A stretch of 64,000 bases of DNA from positions 310,001 through 374,000 of the forward strand of contig NZ_JAUSVO010000005.1 in NCBI RefSeq assembly GCF_030814715.1, in the 5' to 3' direction. Position 1 is the stretch's first letter. Each line of letters opens with the position of its first letter. The position numbers and the translations under genes are program-made. The stretch is from Kaistia dalseonensis. GTDB taxonomy: Bacteria > Pseudomonadota > Alphaproteobacteria > Rhizobiales > Kaistiaceae. Positions 18,277-25,983 of the stretch are shown here, piece by piece. The notes beneath the pieces are model-generated. The model was not told the origin of the DNA, searched no databases, and saw only the letters and a program-made list of their open reading frames with translations.

Positions 18277-19188
18277 TCAGGCTGCGTGCTTCGCCTGCGC
18301 CGCCTTGAGTTCGACCAGCTTCACCAGCACGTGCAGGGTTCGGTTGGCTGGTGTCGGAACGCCGAGTTCCTCGCCTTTCGCGACGACATAGCCGTTCAGA
18401 TGGTCGATTTCGCTCGTCCTGCCGCGGGCGAGATCCTGCGCGGTCGAGGAATACTGGCCGGGCATGGTCGCGGGAAGAGCCGCAACGATATCCCAGATAT
18501 TCGCCGGGACCGCGACGCCGGCGCGAGCCGCGACCGCGCGACACTCATCGACGACTTCCCGCATCAGCGCCGTGACGCCGGGCGCGACGGAGAACGTGCC
18601 ATAGGGCAGCTGCGAAATCGCCGAAATGGCGTTGAAGGTGCAGTTGATGATCAGCTTGGTCCAGAGCGCCGCAGCGACATCGTCTGAAATGCGGGTCGGA
18701 ATGCCGGCCTCTGCGAAGGCGGCCGCGATCGCGTCGTGTCCGGGGCCGGGACTGGCGACCAGTTCGCCGCGGCCGTGATGGCGCACATGGCCGGGCCCCG
18801 CCATTTCCGAGGCCACATAGACGACCACCGGAACAACGGGACGCCCCAGGACCGCCGCCAGCCGCTCGGCATTGTCGACACCGTTCTGTAGGCTCCACAG
18901 CGCCGTATCGGCGGCAAGGAACGGCGCGATATGTCGGCCGGCCTCGGCCGTATCGGTCGACTTGACGCAGAACAGCACGATGTCGGCGCCCGCGACACCG
19001 GCCGGCTCGCTTGTGGCCGTCACGGCGAGGCGCTCCGTCCTGCCCGCCATTTCGAGCACGAGGCCGTCGCTATTGATCGCCGCGACATGCCGGGGCCGGG
19101 CAATCAATGTTACGGAATGCCCCGCCCTGGCGAGCATGGCGCCATAGAAACAGCCGACCGCGCCGGCACCCATAACCGTGATTTTCAC
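18277..19188 (-). CDS. Ketopantoate reductase (PanE/ApbA) family protein
   Basis: NAD(P)H-dependent 2-oxoacid or aldehyde reductase of 303 residues. The dinucleotide motif GAGAVG is at residues 7-12 and the catalytic Lys at about 178 (ALWTKLIINCTFNAIS), followed by a helical C-terminal domain. It is the last gene of the nucleoside operon, 116 nt after the enamidase-like gene. PanE-family enzymes in catabolic operons are often not true PanE. If the enamidase call is right, it could reduce a formyl-dicarboxylate product such as 2-formylglutarate, a step known to use a related fold in nicotinate fermentation. That is inference; housekeeping pantothenate synthesis cannot be excluded. Confidence 0.85.
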   Translation of the reverse strand: MKITVMGAGAVGCFYGAMLARAGHSVTLIARPRHVAAINSDGLVLEMAGRTERLAVTATSEPAGVAGADIVLFCVKSTDTAEAGRHIAPFLAADTALWSLQNGVDNAERLAAVLGRPVVPVVVYVASEMAGPGHVRHHGRGELVASPGPGHDAIAAAFAEAGIPTRISDDVAAALWTKLIINCTFNAISAISQLPYGTFSVAPGVTALMREVVDECRAVAARAGVAVPANIWDIVAALPATMPGQYSSTAQDLARGRTSEIDHLNGYVVAKGEELGVPTPANRTLHVLVKLVELKAAQAKHAA

Positions 19189-19304
19189 ACTATCCCTCCC
19201 TCGAAGCCTGGGGCGGGATCTTATCGCCGCCGGCGCAGCCCGGCTCCGTCACGCCCGCATCGCGGCCATGACGAGAACGCATGACCGCGATGGGAGTGTC
19301 GTCG

Positions 19305-20498
19305 CTAGACGACCACCGCCATGGTGCTCGAAGGCGGCGTATTGCGCGAACGGCCGGTGCGGACGACACCGTCGATGATCGTCATGCTGATGCCGGGAAT
19401 ATCGCCGAGGCGGATGGCGTCCAGCAGCGTCGTGCCGGCCGAATGCTGGGGCTTGTCCATCAGCACGAAATCGGCCGAGCGGCCGATTTCGATCAATCCG
19501 CAATCGAGATCGCGCATGCGGGCGGTATTGCCGGTGGCAAAGCAGAACGCGATTTCCGGCGGGAGATTTCCGAGCGCCGCGAGATGCGCAATCGTGCGGA
19601 TGATGCCGAGCGGCTGCACGCCGGAGCCCGCGGGGCCATCGGTTCCGAGAATGATGCGGTCGAGCTGACCGAGTTCGCGCGCCGTGTTCAGCGTCAGGAG
19701 CGCCGCGCGGAGGTTGCCGTTATGGACGATCTCCAGGCCGCGGCCGCACTGCTCGCAGAGGCAGACGATCTGGTCGTCGGGCAGTGCCGTATGGCCGCCA
19801 TTGATATGGCCGATCACGTCCGTGTCGGCGGCGAGCACGACATCCTTGTCGATCAGTCCGGAGCCGGGGATCGAGGGGCCGCCGGTATGAATCGTCGAGA
19901 TCATGCCGTATTTGCGCGCCCAGGCGACCATCTGGCGCGCCGTCTCGCCATCCTTGACCGAGCCGAGCCCGACTTCACCCAGCATCTTGACGCCGGCACT
20001 GGCGAGATCGCGGAAATCCTCCTCGACCATGCCCTTTTCGATGATCGGCGCGCCGGCATGGACCTTCACGCCGGATGGGCGAAAGGCCGAAAACTGGCGT
20101 TGTGCCGAAATTGCGAGCGCCTTCAGGCCAATAATGTCGGTCGGCCGGCCGGGCGTATGGGCCTCGCCGGCGGAGATCATGGTGGTGACGCCGCCATGCA
20201 GCGTCGAATCGATCCAGCCGATCTGGTTCTGGCGCGGCGTCCAGTCGCCGGCGACCGGGTGGACGTGGCTGTCGATCAGACCCGGCGTGATCGGGGACCC
20301 CTTGGCGTCGACCAGCGTGGTCGCGCCCTCGATGTCGAGGTCCTTCTCGCGGCCGAAGGCGGTGATCCGGCCGTTCTCGGCAATGATCGTGTCGGCATCG
20401 AGGATCGGATTGGTGATATCGCCCGAGAGCATGAGGCCGATATTCTTGATGACGAGCTTGGTCGGTCCACCATTCGCGGCCGGTGCATCATGACTCAT
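19305..20498 (-). CDS. Enamidase-like amidohydrolase
   Basis: Metal-dependent amidohydrolase of 397 residues. The HxH metal motif is at residues 78/80 (LIDSHVHP), followed by GEVGLGSVK (likely bridging acidic residue), HTGGPSIPGSG, GHINGGHTALPDD and GTDGPAGSG near the C-terminus. These blocks and the SRNTPP tail resemble enamidase, which opens the ring of 6-oxo-tetrahydronicotinate to 2-formylglutarate and ammonia. ATG 20498 was chosen because the strand pattern of the small beta-sandwich begins directly after it. It lies between a MarR gene and a ketopantoate-reductase-like gene in the nucleoside operon. Another cyclic amide substrate is possible. Confidence 0.75.
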   Translation of the reverse strand: MSHDAPAANGGPTKLVIKNIGLMLSGDITNPILDADTIIAENGRITAFGREKDLDIEGATTLVDAKGSPITPGLIDSHVHPVAGDWTPRQNQIGWIDSTLHGGVTTMISAGEAHTPGRPTDIIGLKALAISAQRQFSAFRPSGVKVHAGAPIIEKGMVEEDFRDLASAGVKMLGEVGLGSVKDGETARQMVAWARKYGMISTIHTGGPSIPGSGLIDKDVVLAADTDVIGHINGGHTALPDDQIVCLCEQCGRGLEIVHNGNLRAALLTLNTARELGQLDRIILGTDGPAGSGVQPLGIIRTIAHLAALGNLPPEIAFCFATGNTARMRDLDCGLIEIGRSADFVLMDKPQHSAGTTLLDAIRLGDIPGISMTIIDGVVRTGRSRNTPPSSTMAVVV

Positions 20499-20540
20499 GG
20501 CAGTTCCTTTCGATCGCACGCCGCGCGGAAGGGCGCAGCA

Positions 20541-21092
20541 CTAATTGTCCGTGTTCGGTTCGCCATCGGCGACGCGAACCAGCATTTCCATGAACAGGGC
20601 GCGCTCGCTCGGCTTCAGCGGCGCGAGCACGCGGCGCCCGGCCTCGACGCTCTTGGCGAGAAGCGGCGCGGTGTAGCGCAGGCCCGCCTCCGACAGGCGG
20701 ATCAGCGACAGCCGCTGGTCCTCCGCAGAGGCAGATCGCTCGACGAGGCCGTTCTTGGCGAGCTTGCGGATCACGATGCTGATCGTGGATGGATCCATCG
20801 CGGTCAGCCGCCCGAGCTGGTTCTGCGAGACCTCGCCATGGCGCATGATCGTCGCGAGCGCGGCCATCTGCGTCGGCGTCAGGTCGTGCTCGCCCATGAC
20901 CTCCTGAAAGTGCATCGTCGCGCGCTGATGCGCCCGGCGGATAACGTGGGCAGGGTGGACGGTGAGCTCATAGCCGGACGAAGCGAACGCGTCCTGGACC
21001 CAGGCTTCCGAAAGCGCGGCCTCGGTCGCGCCGGAGGGTCCGTCCTCGTCCGGAACCATCGTCTCCGCCGCCACCTGCTTCTTCAATGCCAT
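20541..21092 (-). CDS. MarR family transcriptional regulator
   Basis: Dimeric winged-helix regulator of 183 residues. The DNA-binding core is MRHGEVSQNQLGRLTAMDPS, followed by TISIVIRKLAKNGLVERSAS and the wing EDQRLSLIRLSEAG. A 35-residue acidic N-terminal extension precedes the first helix. ATG 21092 has AAGGA 7 nt upstream. It sits inside the nucleoside operon between the amidase and enamidase genes, like the MarR-type regulators of nicotinate degradation clusters. It is the best local candidate to bind the 20-bp site found in front of three neighbouring transcription units. Confidence 0.9.
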   Translation of the reverse strand: MALKKQVAAETMVPDEDGPSGATEAALSEAWVQDAFASSGYELTVHPAHVIRRAHQRATMHFQEVMGEHDLTPTQMAALATIMRHGEVSQNQLGRLTAMDPSTISIVIRKLAKNGLVERSASAEDQRLSLIRLSEAGLRYTAPLLAKSVEAGRRVLAPLKPSERALFMEMLVRVADGEPNTDN

Positions 21093-21150
21093 CCGCCCGT
21101 CCTTGCATGCCATTCGGCGCGGCCTTCCGGCCGTCCGCGTCTTCGATCGT

Positions 21151-21795
21151 TCAAGCCGCGATCTGCTCGTTCTCGATCACCAGCCCCGATGTCAGGGCCG
21201 CCACGACGGCGGCGCTGTCGCTGACGACGCCGAAATGGGTGGCGATATCGTACAGCGTCGATTCCTGCTCGCGGGGGCCCGTGGCCGCGCAGCAATCGCG
21301 CGGCACCACGACCTCATAGCCGTTGAAGAAAGCGTCGTGAACCGTCGATCGCACGCAAATATTGGTCACGACCCCGAACACCACCAGTTGGTCGACGAGC
21401 ATGTCCTTCAGCACCAGGTCGAGATCGGTCTGGAAGAAGCTCGAATAGCGATGCTTGATGACGTGGATCTCGTCCTCGCGCGCGCCGAGGTCCTCGATGA
21501 TCTCGGTTGCCCAGGTGCCCTCGACGCCGTGCGGCGTGCGCTTCACCCATTCGCGGTCGCGGCGCATGTTCTTGCGATGGCTGTCATGGACCCAGATGAC
21601 CGGCGCGCCGACCTTGCGCGCGGCGTCGATCACGGCGAGCTGGGGGCCGACCAGCGTCTCGTAGCCGGGCAGGACCATCCGGCCGCCCGGCTTGCAGAAC
21701 TCGTTGATCATGTCGACCACGATCACCGCAGTGCGGGCGGGATCGAGCTTCGCCTGTTCGGCGTTCATGTGGGACGAGAAGACGTCGACGGACAT
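21151..21795 (-). CDS. Isochorismatase family cysteine hydrolase (amidase)
   Basis: Cysteine hydrolase of 214 residues. The catalytic triad is visible as Asp28 (VVDMINEF), Lys114 (VIKHRYSSF) and Cys147 (VVTNICVRST). The cis-peptide region GVVTNICV is typical. The family covers isochorismatase, nicotinamidase, maleamate, ureidoacrylate and N-carbamoylsarcosine amidohydrolases. The neighbours (nucleoside importer, nucleoside hydrolases, enamidase) favour an amidase on a base-derived compound, for example a nicotinamide- or maleamate-type step. There is no menaquinone or siderophore context. Exact substrate unknown. Confidence 0.85.
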   Translation of the reverse strand: MSVDVFSSHMNAEQAKLDPARTAVIVVDMINEFCKPGGRMVLPGYETLVGPQLAVIDAARKVGAPVIWVHDSHRKNMRRDREWVKRTPHGVEGTWATEIIEDLGAREDEIHVIKHRYSSFFQTDLDLVLKDMLVDQLVVFGVVTNICVRSTVHDAFFNGYEVVVPRDCCAATGPREQESTLYDIATHFGVVSDSAAVVAALTSGLVIENEQIAA

Positions 21796-21871
21796 TTTGG
21801 CTCCTCAGGTGAGTGTGCGTCAGTGGGTGATGCGAAGCTTAGGGCGCCAAATCACGTCCGCAACCCAAGCT

Positions 21872-21956
21872 CCGTCATCCCCGCGAAAGCGGGGATCCAT
21901 CAAGGCCTGAGACGCCTCAGGACTTGATGGATCCCGGGTCAAGCCCGGGATGACGG
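21872..21956. repeat. Dispersed palindromic repeat, class A, copy 1
   Basis: A paired element: CCGTCATCCCCGCGAAAGC... on the left and ...AAGCCCGGGATGACGG on the right. It forms a long cruciform with two internal hairpins and a central palindrome (GGCCTGAGACGCCTCAGG-like). It fills the 188-nt gap between the isochorismatase and nucleoside hydrolase genes. The same CCGTCAT...ATGACGG ends recur at 37394, 58898 and (as a variant) 61731. Confidence 0.85.
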
Positions 21957-21983
21957 CGTGTGGGTGAACGGACATAGCGTCAC

Positions 21984-22937
21984 CTAGTCTCGCAGCAGAG
22001 AATAAAGCAGATCGAAGAAGCGATCGGCATCGACTTCCTTCGCGATCTGGGCGTTGGGCGGCAGGCCGCGCTCGTTCCAGAAATCAGCCACCGTTGCGCC
22101 GAAGGTGTAGGTGCCAGTCAGGTCGACGCCGATATGGGCCGGGCGCGAGCGCACCAGAGTCGGATCGATGATCAGCGCCAGCGCCAGCGGATCGTGCAAC
22201 GCGCCGCCGACACCCATGGAATCGCGATGCAGCTTCTCGTAGAAGCGCAGCCAATCGAGCACGACGCGGCCGAGCTCGCTGTCGATCTTCTCAAATTCGG
22301 CATATTGCGGCTCCTCGACGAGCACCTGCATGGTGACATCGAGGCCGACCATGGTGATCGGCACGCCGCTGTCGAGCACGATCTTCAGCGCCTCCGGATC
22401 GCAGAAGGCGTTGAACTCGGTCGGCGTGATGATCTCGCTCTTGCGCCAGAAGACGCCGCCCATCCAGGTGATGTCTTTGATCTTCGGCAGCAGCTCGGGA
22501 TATTTCAGTACGAAGAGGCCGAGATTGCAGAGCGGGCCGGTCGCCACGATACGCAGCGGCTCGTCGCGCTCGCGCAGCGTCTTGGCGATGAAATCGACCG
22601 CATGCAGCTTCTCGACCGTCTTGGTTGCCTGCGGCAGATAGGGCGAGCCCTCGAGGCCGCTCGGGCCGTCGGCGGTGCCGAGCACCAGCGGGCGGGCGAG
22701 CGGGCGCACGCAGCCGGCCGCGACCGGGACATCGCCGGCGCCGATGAATTCCAGGATGCGCAGCGTGTTGGATACCGTCTTTTCCGGCTCGGCATTGCCG
22801 CAGACGACGGTGACGCCGAGAAGATCGATCGCCTTGGAGCGATGCGCCATCACAAGCGCGATCGCGTCGTCATGGCCGGGATCACAATCGAGGATGATCG
22901 GGGTCGGGCGGGTGGTGGTCATATCGGTATTCGTCAT
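21984..22937 (-). CDS. Nucleoside hydrolase (IUNH family), copy 1
   Basis: Calcium-dependent N-ribohydrolase of 317 residues that splits ribonucleosides to ribose and base. The N-terminal Asp cluster is DCDPGHDDAIAL (Asp17, Asp19, Asp23, Asp24); TGPLCNLGLF and WMGGVFW follow, with FNAFCDPEA in the middle and a C-terminal LHDPLALALII with the metal Asp. ATG 22937 has AGGGA upstream and lies 10 nt after the preceding nucleoside hydrolase. Of the two paralogous copies this one is the more canonical. The pair acts on the compound brought in by the operon's own BMP-type importer. Confidence 0.92.
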   Translation of the reverse strand: MTNTDMTTTRPTPIILDCDPGHDDAIALVMAHRSKAIDLLGVTVVCGNAEPEKTVSNTLRILEFIGAGDVPVAAGCVRPLARPLVLGTADGPSGLEGSPYLPQATKTVEKLHAVDFIAKTLRERDEPLRIVATGPLCNLGLFVLKYPELLPKIKDITWMGGVFWRKSEIITPTEFNAFCDPEALKIVLDSGVPITMVGLDVTMQVLVEEPQYAEFEKIDSELGRVVLDWLRFYEKLHRDSMGVGGALHDPLALALIIDPTLVRSRPAHIGVDLTGTYTFGATVADFWNERGLPPNAQIAKEVDADRFFDLLYSLLRD

Positions 22938-22947
22938 TTCCCTGCCC

Positions 22948-23958
22948 TCACGCGGCCGACTGATAGCGGACGATCGTGTCCTTGAAGAGCTGCATGAAGC
23001 GGCGTCCATCGACATCGGTGCACACGCGGGTGGTCTTCGGCCCGCCGCCCGGCAACAACTGGCGTCCGCGATAGGCGACCGTCTGGCCGCGTGCGATTCC
23101 CGGGTTGAGCACGATATCGACGAACATCGGCTCGCTCATGGTGCAGAGCGTCGGATCGAAGGCGAGCGCGACGGTGATGATATCGTCCATCGGGAAGCCG
23201 ACGAGATCGAAGAACTCGCGCCAGATGTCGATATAGATCGGAAAGCTGTCCTGCAGCATGGCGAGCACCGGATGATCGCCAGCGTCCTTCAGATCGGCCA
23301 GATCATCGCGGGTCAGCATGCTCGCCGCCGCGCGATTATCCTCGCAGACGTCGAGCGGCACCAGGATGGTCTCGACACCCTGGTTGAGTACGACGCGGGC
23401 GGCCTCAGGATCGGCCCAGATATTGTATTCGGAGAGCGGCGTGATGTTGCCGGGGGTGACGAAATTGCCGCCGAGCAGGACCATGCGCTTCAGCGCCGGG
23501 CCGATCTTCGGCTCCTGCAGGAACGCCATGGCGAGATTGGTCATCGGGCCGGTCACGACCATGGTGATCTCGCCGGGCGAACCCAGAACCGTGTCGATGA
23601 TGAAATCGACCGCATGCTTGTCGATGACCTTCAAGGTCGGCGTTGGCGCGGGCGGGTTGAACTTCTTCAGCCGGTCGCCGAAGCGCGCGACGAGCCGCTT
23701 CTCGAAATGAACCGGGGCCTCCATATCGGCCTTCGAATTGCCCACGATCGGGCGCCAGGCCCCTTTGGCGACCGGAATATCGCCACGGCCTGCCAGCGCC
23801 AGCGTGTTGAGCACGACATTGGTGACCTGCTCGATCGGACCGGCGGCACCAGTGCAGGTGGTGACGCCTTCGAGCTTGATCGACGGCGAAACCGCCGCGA
23901 AGAGCACCGCCAGAATGTCGTCGCCTGCGGAATCGACGTCGAGAATGATGCGTTCCAT
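22948..23958 (-). CDS. Nucleoside hydrolase (IUNH family), copy 2
   Basis: Second N-ribohydrolase, 336 residues. The metal cluster reads DVDSAGDD (Asp7, Asp9, Asp13, Asp14), so all four acidic residues are kept although the usual Pro-Gly turn is replaced by Ser-Ala-Gly. VVTGPMTNLAMAF, LLGGNF and YNIWADPEAA are family features. An insert rich in Lys and Pro near residues 80-105 (RFGDRLKKFNPPAPTP) is longer than in copy 1. It sits 2 nt after the upstream permease stop and 10 nt before copy 1. Two diverged copies suggest two related substrates or a modified nucleoside. Confidence 0.9.
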   Translation of the reverse strand: MERIILDVDSAGDDILAVLFAAVSPSIKLEGVTTCTGAAGPIEQVTNVVLNTLALAGRGDIPVAKGAWRPIVGNSKADMEAPVHFEKRLVARFGDRLKKFNPPAPTPTLKVIDKHAVDFIIDTVLGSPGEITMVVTGPMTNLAMAFLQEPKIGPALKRMVLLGGNFVTPGNITPLSEYNIWADPEAARVVLNQGVETILVPLDVCEDNRAAASMLTRDDLADLKDAGDHPVLAMLQDSFPIYIDIWREFFDLVGFPMDDIITVALAFDPTLCTMSEPMFVDIVLNPGIARGQTVAYRGRQLLPGGGPKTTRVCTDVDGRRFMQLFKDTIVRYQSAA

Positions 23959-23959
23959 T

Positions 23960-24952
23960 TTATCCCCTCGTCACGGCTTTTTCGGCGTCCGTGGCGGCGT
24001 TTGGTTTGACGGAAAGAGCGCGGCCCATCGAGGCGAGAGTTTCCTGGATGATGCGCGGACGCGCCCGGTAGGAGAGAGCGAACAGCGCAATCAGCGCCAC
24101 GAGATAGGGAACGGCGAGCACGAGATAGGACGAGATGCCGAAGGTCTGCAGGCGCAGCGACAGCGCATCCGAGAAACCGAACAGCAGGCATCCAAGCAGG
24201 ATCTTGAGCGGATCGCCATTGGAGAAGATCAGGATCGCCACGGCCATAAAGCCGCGGCCGGACGACATGTTCTCGGTGAACATGGTCGTGTAGCCGAGCG
24301 AAAGATGCGCGCCGGCAAGGCCCGCGAGCAGGCCGCAGAGCAGCGAGGAGACATAGCGGATGCGCGCGATCGAAATGCCGAGCGCTTCGGCCGCCTCCGG
24401 CTTCTCGCCGACGACGCGGATATAAAGTCCGAGCCGCGAGCGATTGTAGAACAGGATCAGCACCGGAACGAGGATGAAGGCGACATAGACGAGCGGCGTA
24501 TAGCCCGAGATCATCTGGCCGAACCAGCCGAGATCGCGCGCATTGGGCAGCCGTAGCACCGGCAGGCCGACCAGGCCGTGGCCGAAGATCGAGCCGCGCG
24601 TGCCGAAGATCGCCTTGAGGAGCGAGACCGTCATGCCGCCCGCCAGGATATTGAGGGCGAGGCCGACCACGACCTCGTTCGCCTTGAAGGTGACGACGAG
24701 GAGCGCGAAGACGAAGGCGAGCACGAGGGCCGCCGCCACGCCACAGAGCACGCCGATCCAGGGCGAACCGGTGAAGATCGTGCCGATCACAGCGAAGAAG
24801 GCGCCGACCAGCATCTGGCCTTCAAGCCCGATATTGAAGATGCCGGCCTTGGTGGTAAACGAGCCGCCGAGGGCGACGAGCAGGATCGGCGCGGTGGTGC
24901 GCAAGGTTGCGACCACGAGGGCGACATTGAAGAGACGTTCTAGAACTTCCAT
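23960..24952 (-). CDS. ABC transporter permease, BMP/nucleoside type (NupC/YufQ-like)
   Basis: Inner-membrane permease of 330 residues with about 8-9 hydrophobic helices. FTTKAGIFNIGLEGQMLVGA (near residue 35) and VVGEKPEAAEALGISIARIR (near residue 185) are conserved motifs of the nucleoside/riboflavin/BMP importer permeases. It overlaps the partner permease gene by 13 nt. Its stop is 2 nt from the nucleoside hydrolase start, tying transport directly to hydrolysis. Confidence 0.92.
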   Translation of the reverse strand: MEVLERLFNVALVVATLRTTAPILLVALGGSFTTKAGIFNIGLEGQMLVGAFFAVIGTIFTGSPWIGVLCGVAAALVLAFVFALLVVTFKANEVVVGLALNILAGGMTVSLLKAIFGTRGSIFGHGLVGLPVLRLPNARDLGWFGQMISGYTPLVYVAFILVPVLILFYNRSRLGLYIRVVGEKPEAAEALGISIARIRYVSSLLCGLLAGLAGAHLSLGYTTMFTENMSSGRGFMAVAILIFSNGDPLKILLGCLLFGFSDALSLRLQTFGISSYLVLAVPYLVALIALFALSYRARPRIIQETLASMGRALSVKPNAATDAEKAVTRG

Positions 24953-25983
24953 CGCCGCTCCCCCGCCGTCGAATCCGAAGCGCGTCGTTTGATCGTGATC
25001 TGTGCTGAAACCGCGAGGATGATCAGGGCCTGGATGACCGTGATGATCTCGCGCGAGGCGGTGGTGTCGACTTCGAGCAGAAGCGAGCCGCTCCTCAGCG
25101 CGCCGAAGAAGAGCGCCGTGAAGATCGTGCCGATCGGGCTGCCATTGGCGAGCAGCGCCGCGATCACGCCATCGAAGCCAAAGCCCGGCGCGAAGCCTTC
25201 CATGAAGCGGTGATGCACGCCGAGCGCCTCGACGCCACCGGCAAGGCCACCGACGGCGCCCGATGCGAGCAGCACGACGAAGATCTGCCGCTTGATGTCG
25301 ATGCCGCCATATTCGGCGAATTTCGGGTTGGCCCCCATCTCGCTCACCGCATAGCCGCGCGACATGCGCGTGAAGAAGAAATGCACGGCGCAGGCCAGCA
25401 CCAGGCCGATGATCAGCCCCCAGTTCAGACGCGAGAACGAGAACAGTTCCGGCAGATAGGCGCTCTCATGGATCGGCGGCGTCTCGGAAAGGCCGCCGGG
25501 GCGCTTGAAGATGTTGATGGTCAGGTAAGAGGTGACCAGGATCGCGACATAGTTCGCCAGGATCGTCGAGACGACCTCGTTGGTGTTGTAGCGGGCACGG
25601 AAGAAGGCCGGGATCGCAATCCAGGCCATGCCGGCGATAATCGCGACCGCCATGGCCAGCAGCAGATGCAGCACGGGCGGCAGGTTGAACGAGAAACCGA
25701 CCCAGGTCGCCCAGAAGCCGCCCATGAAGAGCTGGCCCTCAATGCCGATATTGAACAGGCCGGCACGGAGCGAGATGCAGGCGGCGATGCCGCAGATCAG
25801 GATTGGCGTCGTCTGCAACAGCGTGCCGGCGATGCGCTCGGGATTGCCGAAGGCGCCGTTCAAGAGCGTGACGAGGACGCGCAGGGGGCTCTCGTCGACC
25901 GTCAGGATGACGATCGCGCCGAGTCCGAGCGCGAAGAGAATGGCCAGCGCCTGGCCCAGAAGGCTGTCAATGCGATCCGACAT
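24940..25983 (-). CDS. ABC transporter permease, BMP/nucleoside type (NupB/YufP-like)
   Basis: Inner-membrane permease of 347 residues, partner of the overlapping gene. SLRAGLFNIGIEGQLFMGGF (near residue 70) and AVSEMGANPKFAEYGGIDI (near residue 220) mark the family. Its ATG shares one base with the ATPase stop (TGATG), showing translational coupling. With the ATPase, the second permease and the BMP-type binding protein it makes a complete importer. Confidence 0.92.
   Translation of the reverse strand: MSDRIDSLLGQALAILFALGLGAIVILTVDESPLRVLVTLLNGAFGNPERIAGTLLQTTPILICGIAACISLRAGLFNIGIEGQLFMGGFWATWVGFSFNLPPVLHLLLAMAVAIIAGMAWIAIPAFFRARYNTNEVVSTILANYVAILVTSYLTINIFKRPGGLSETPPIHESAYLPELFSFSRLNWGLIIGLVLACAVHFFFTRMSRGYAVSEMGANPKFAEYGGIDIKRQIFVVLLASGAVGGLAGGVEALGVHHRFMEGFAPGFGFDGVIAALLANGSPIGTIFTALFFGALRSGSLLLEVDTTASREIITVIQALIILAVSAQITIKRRASDSTAGERRWKF

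Noticed and set aside
19281-21224. A 647-codon open frame on the plus strand
   Set aside because: Antisense shadow of the enamidase-like and MarR genes. No signal, motif or ribosome site.
21872-21956. Possible CRISPR-like repeat
   Set aside because: The element is a single inverted pair, with no regular direct repeats or spacers, and recurs at scattered sites. It is a dispersed palindromic element.
22948-23958. Inactive nucleoside hydrolase because of the DVDSAGDD variant
   Set aside because: All four acidic metal ligands are kept and the other family motifs are intact, so loss of activity is not supported.
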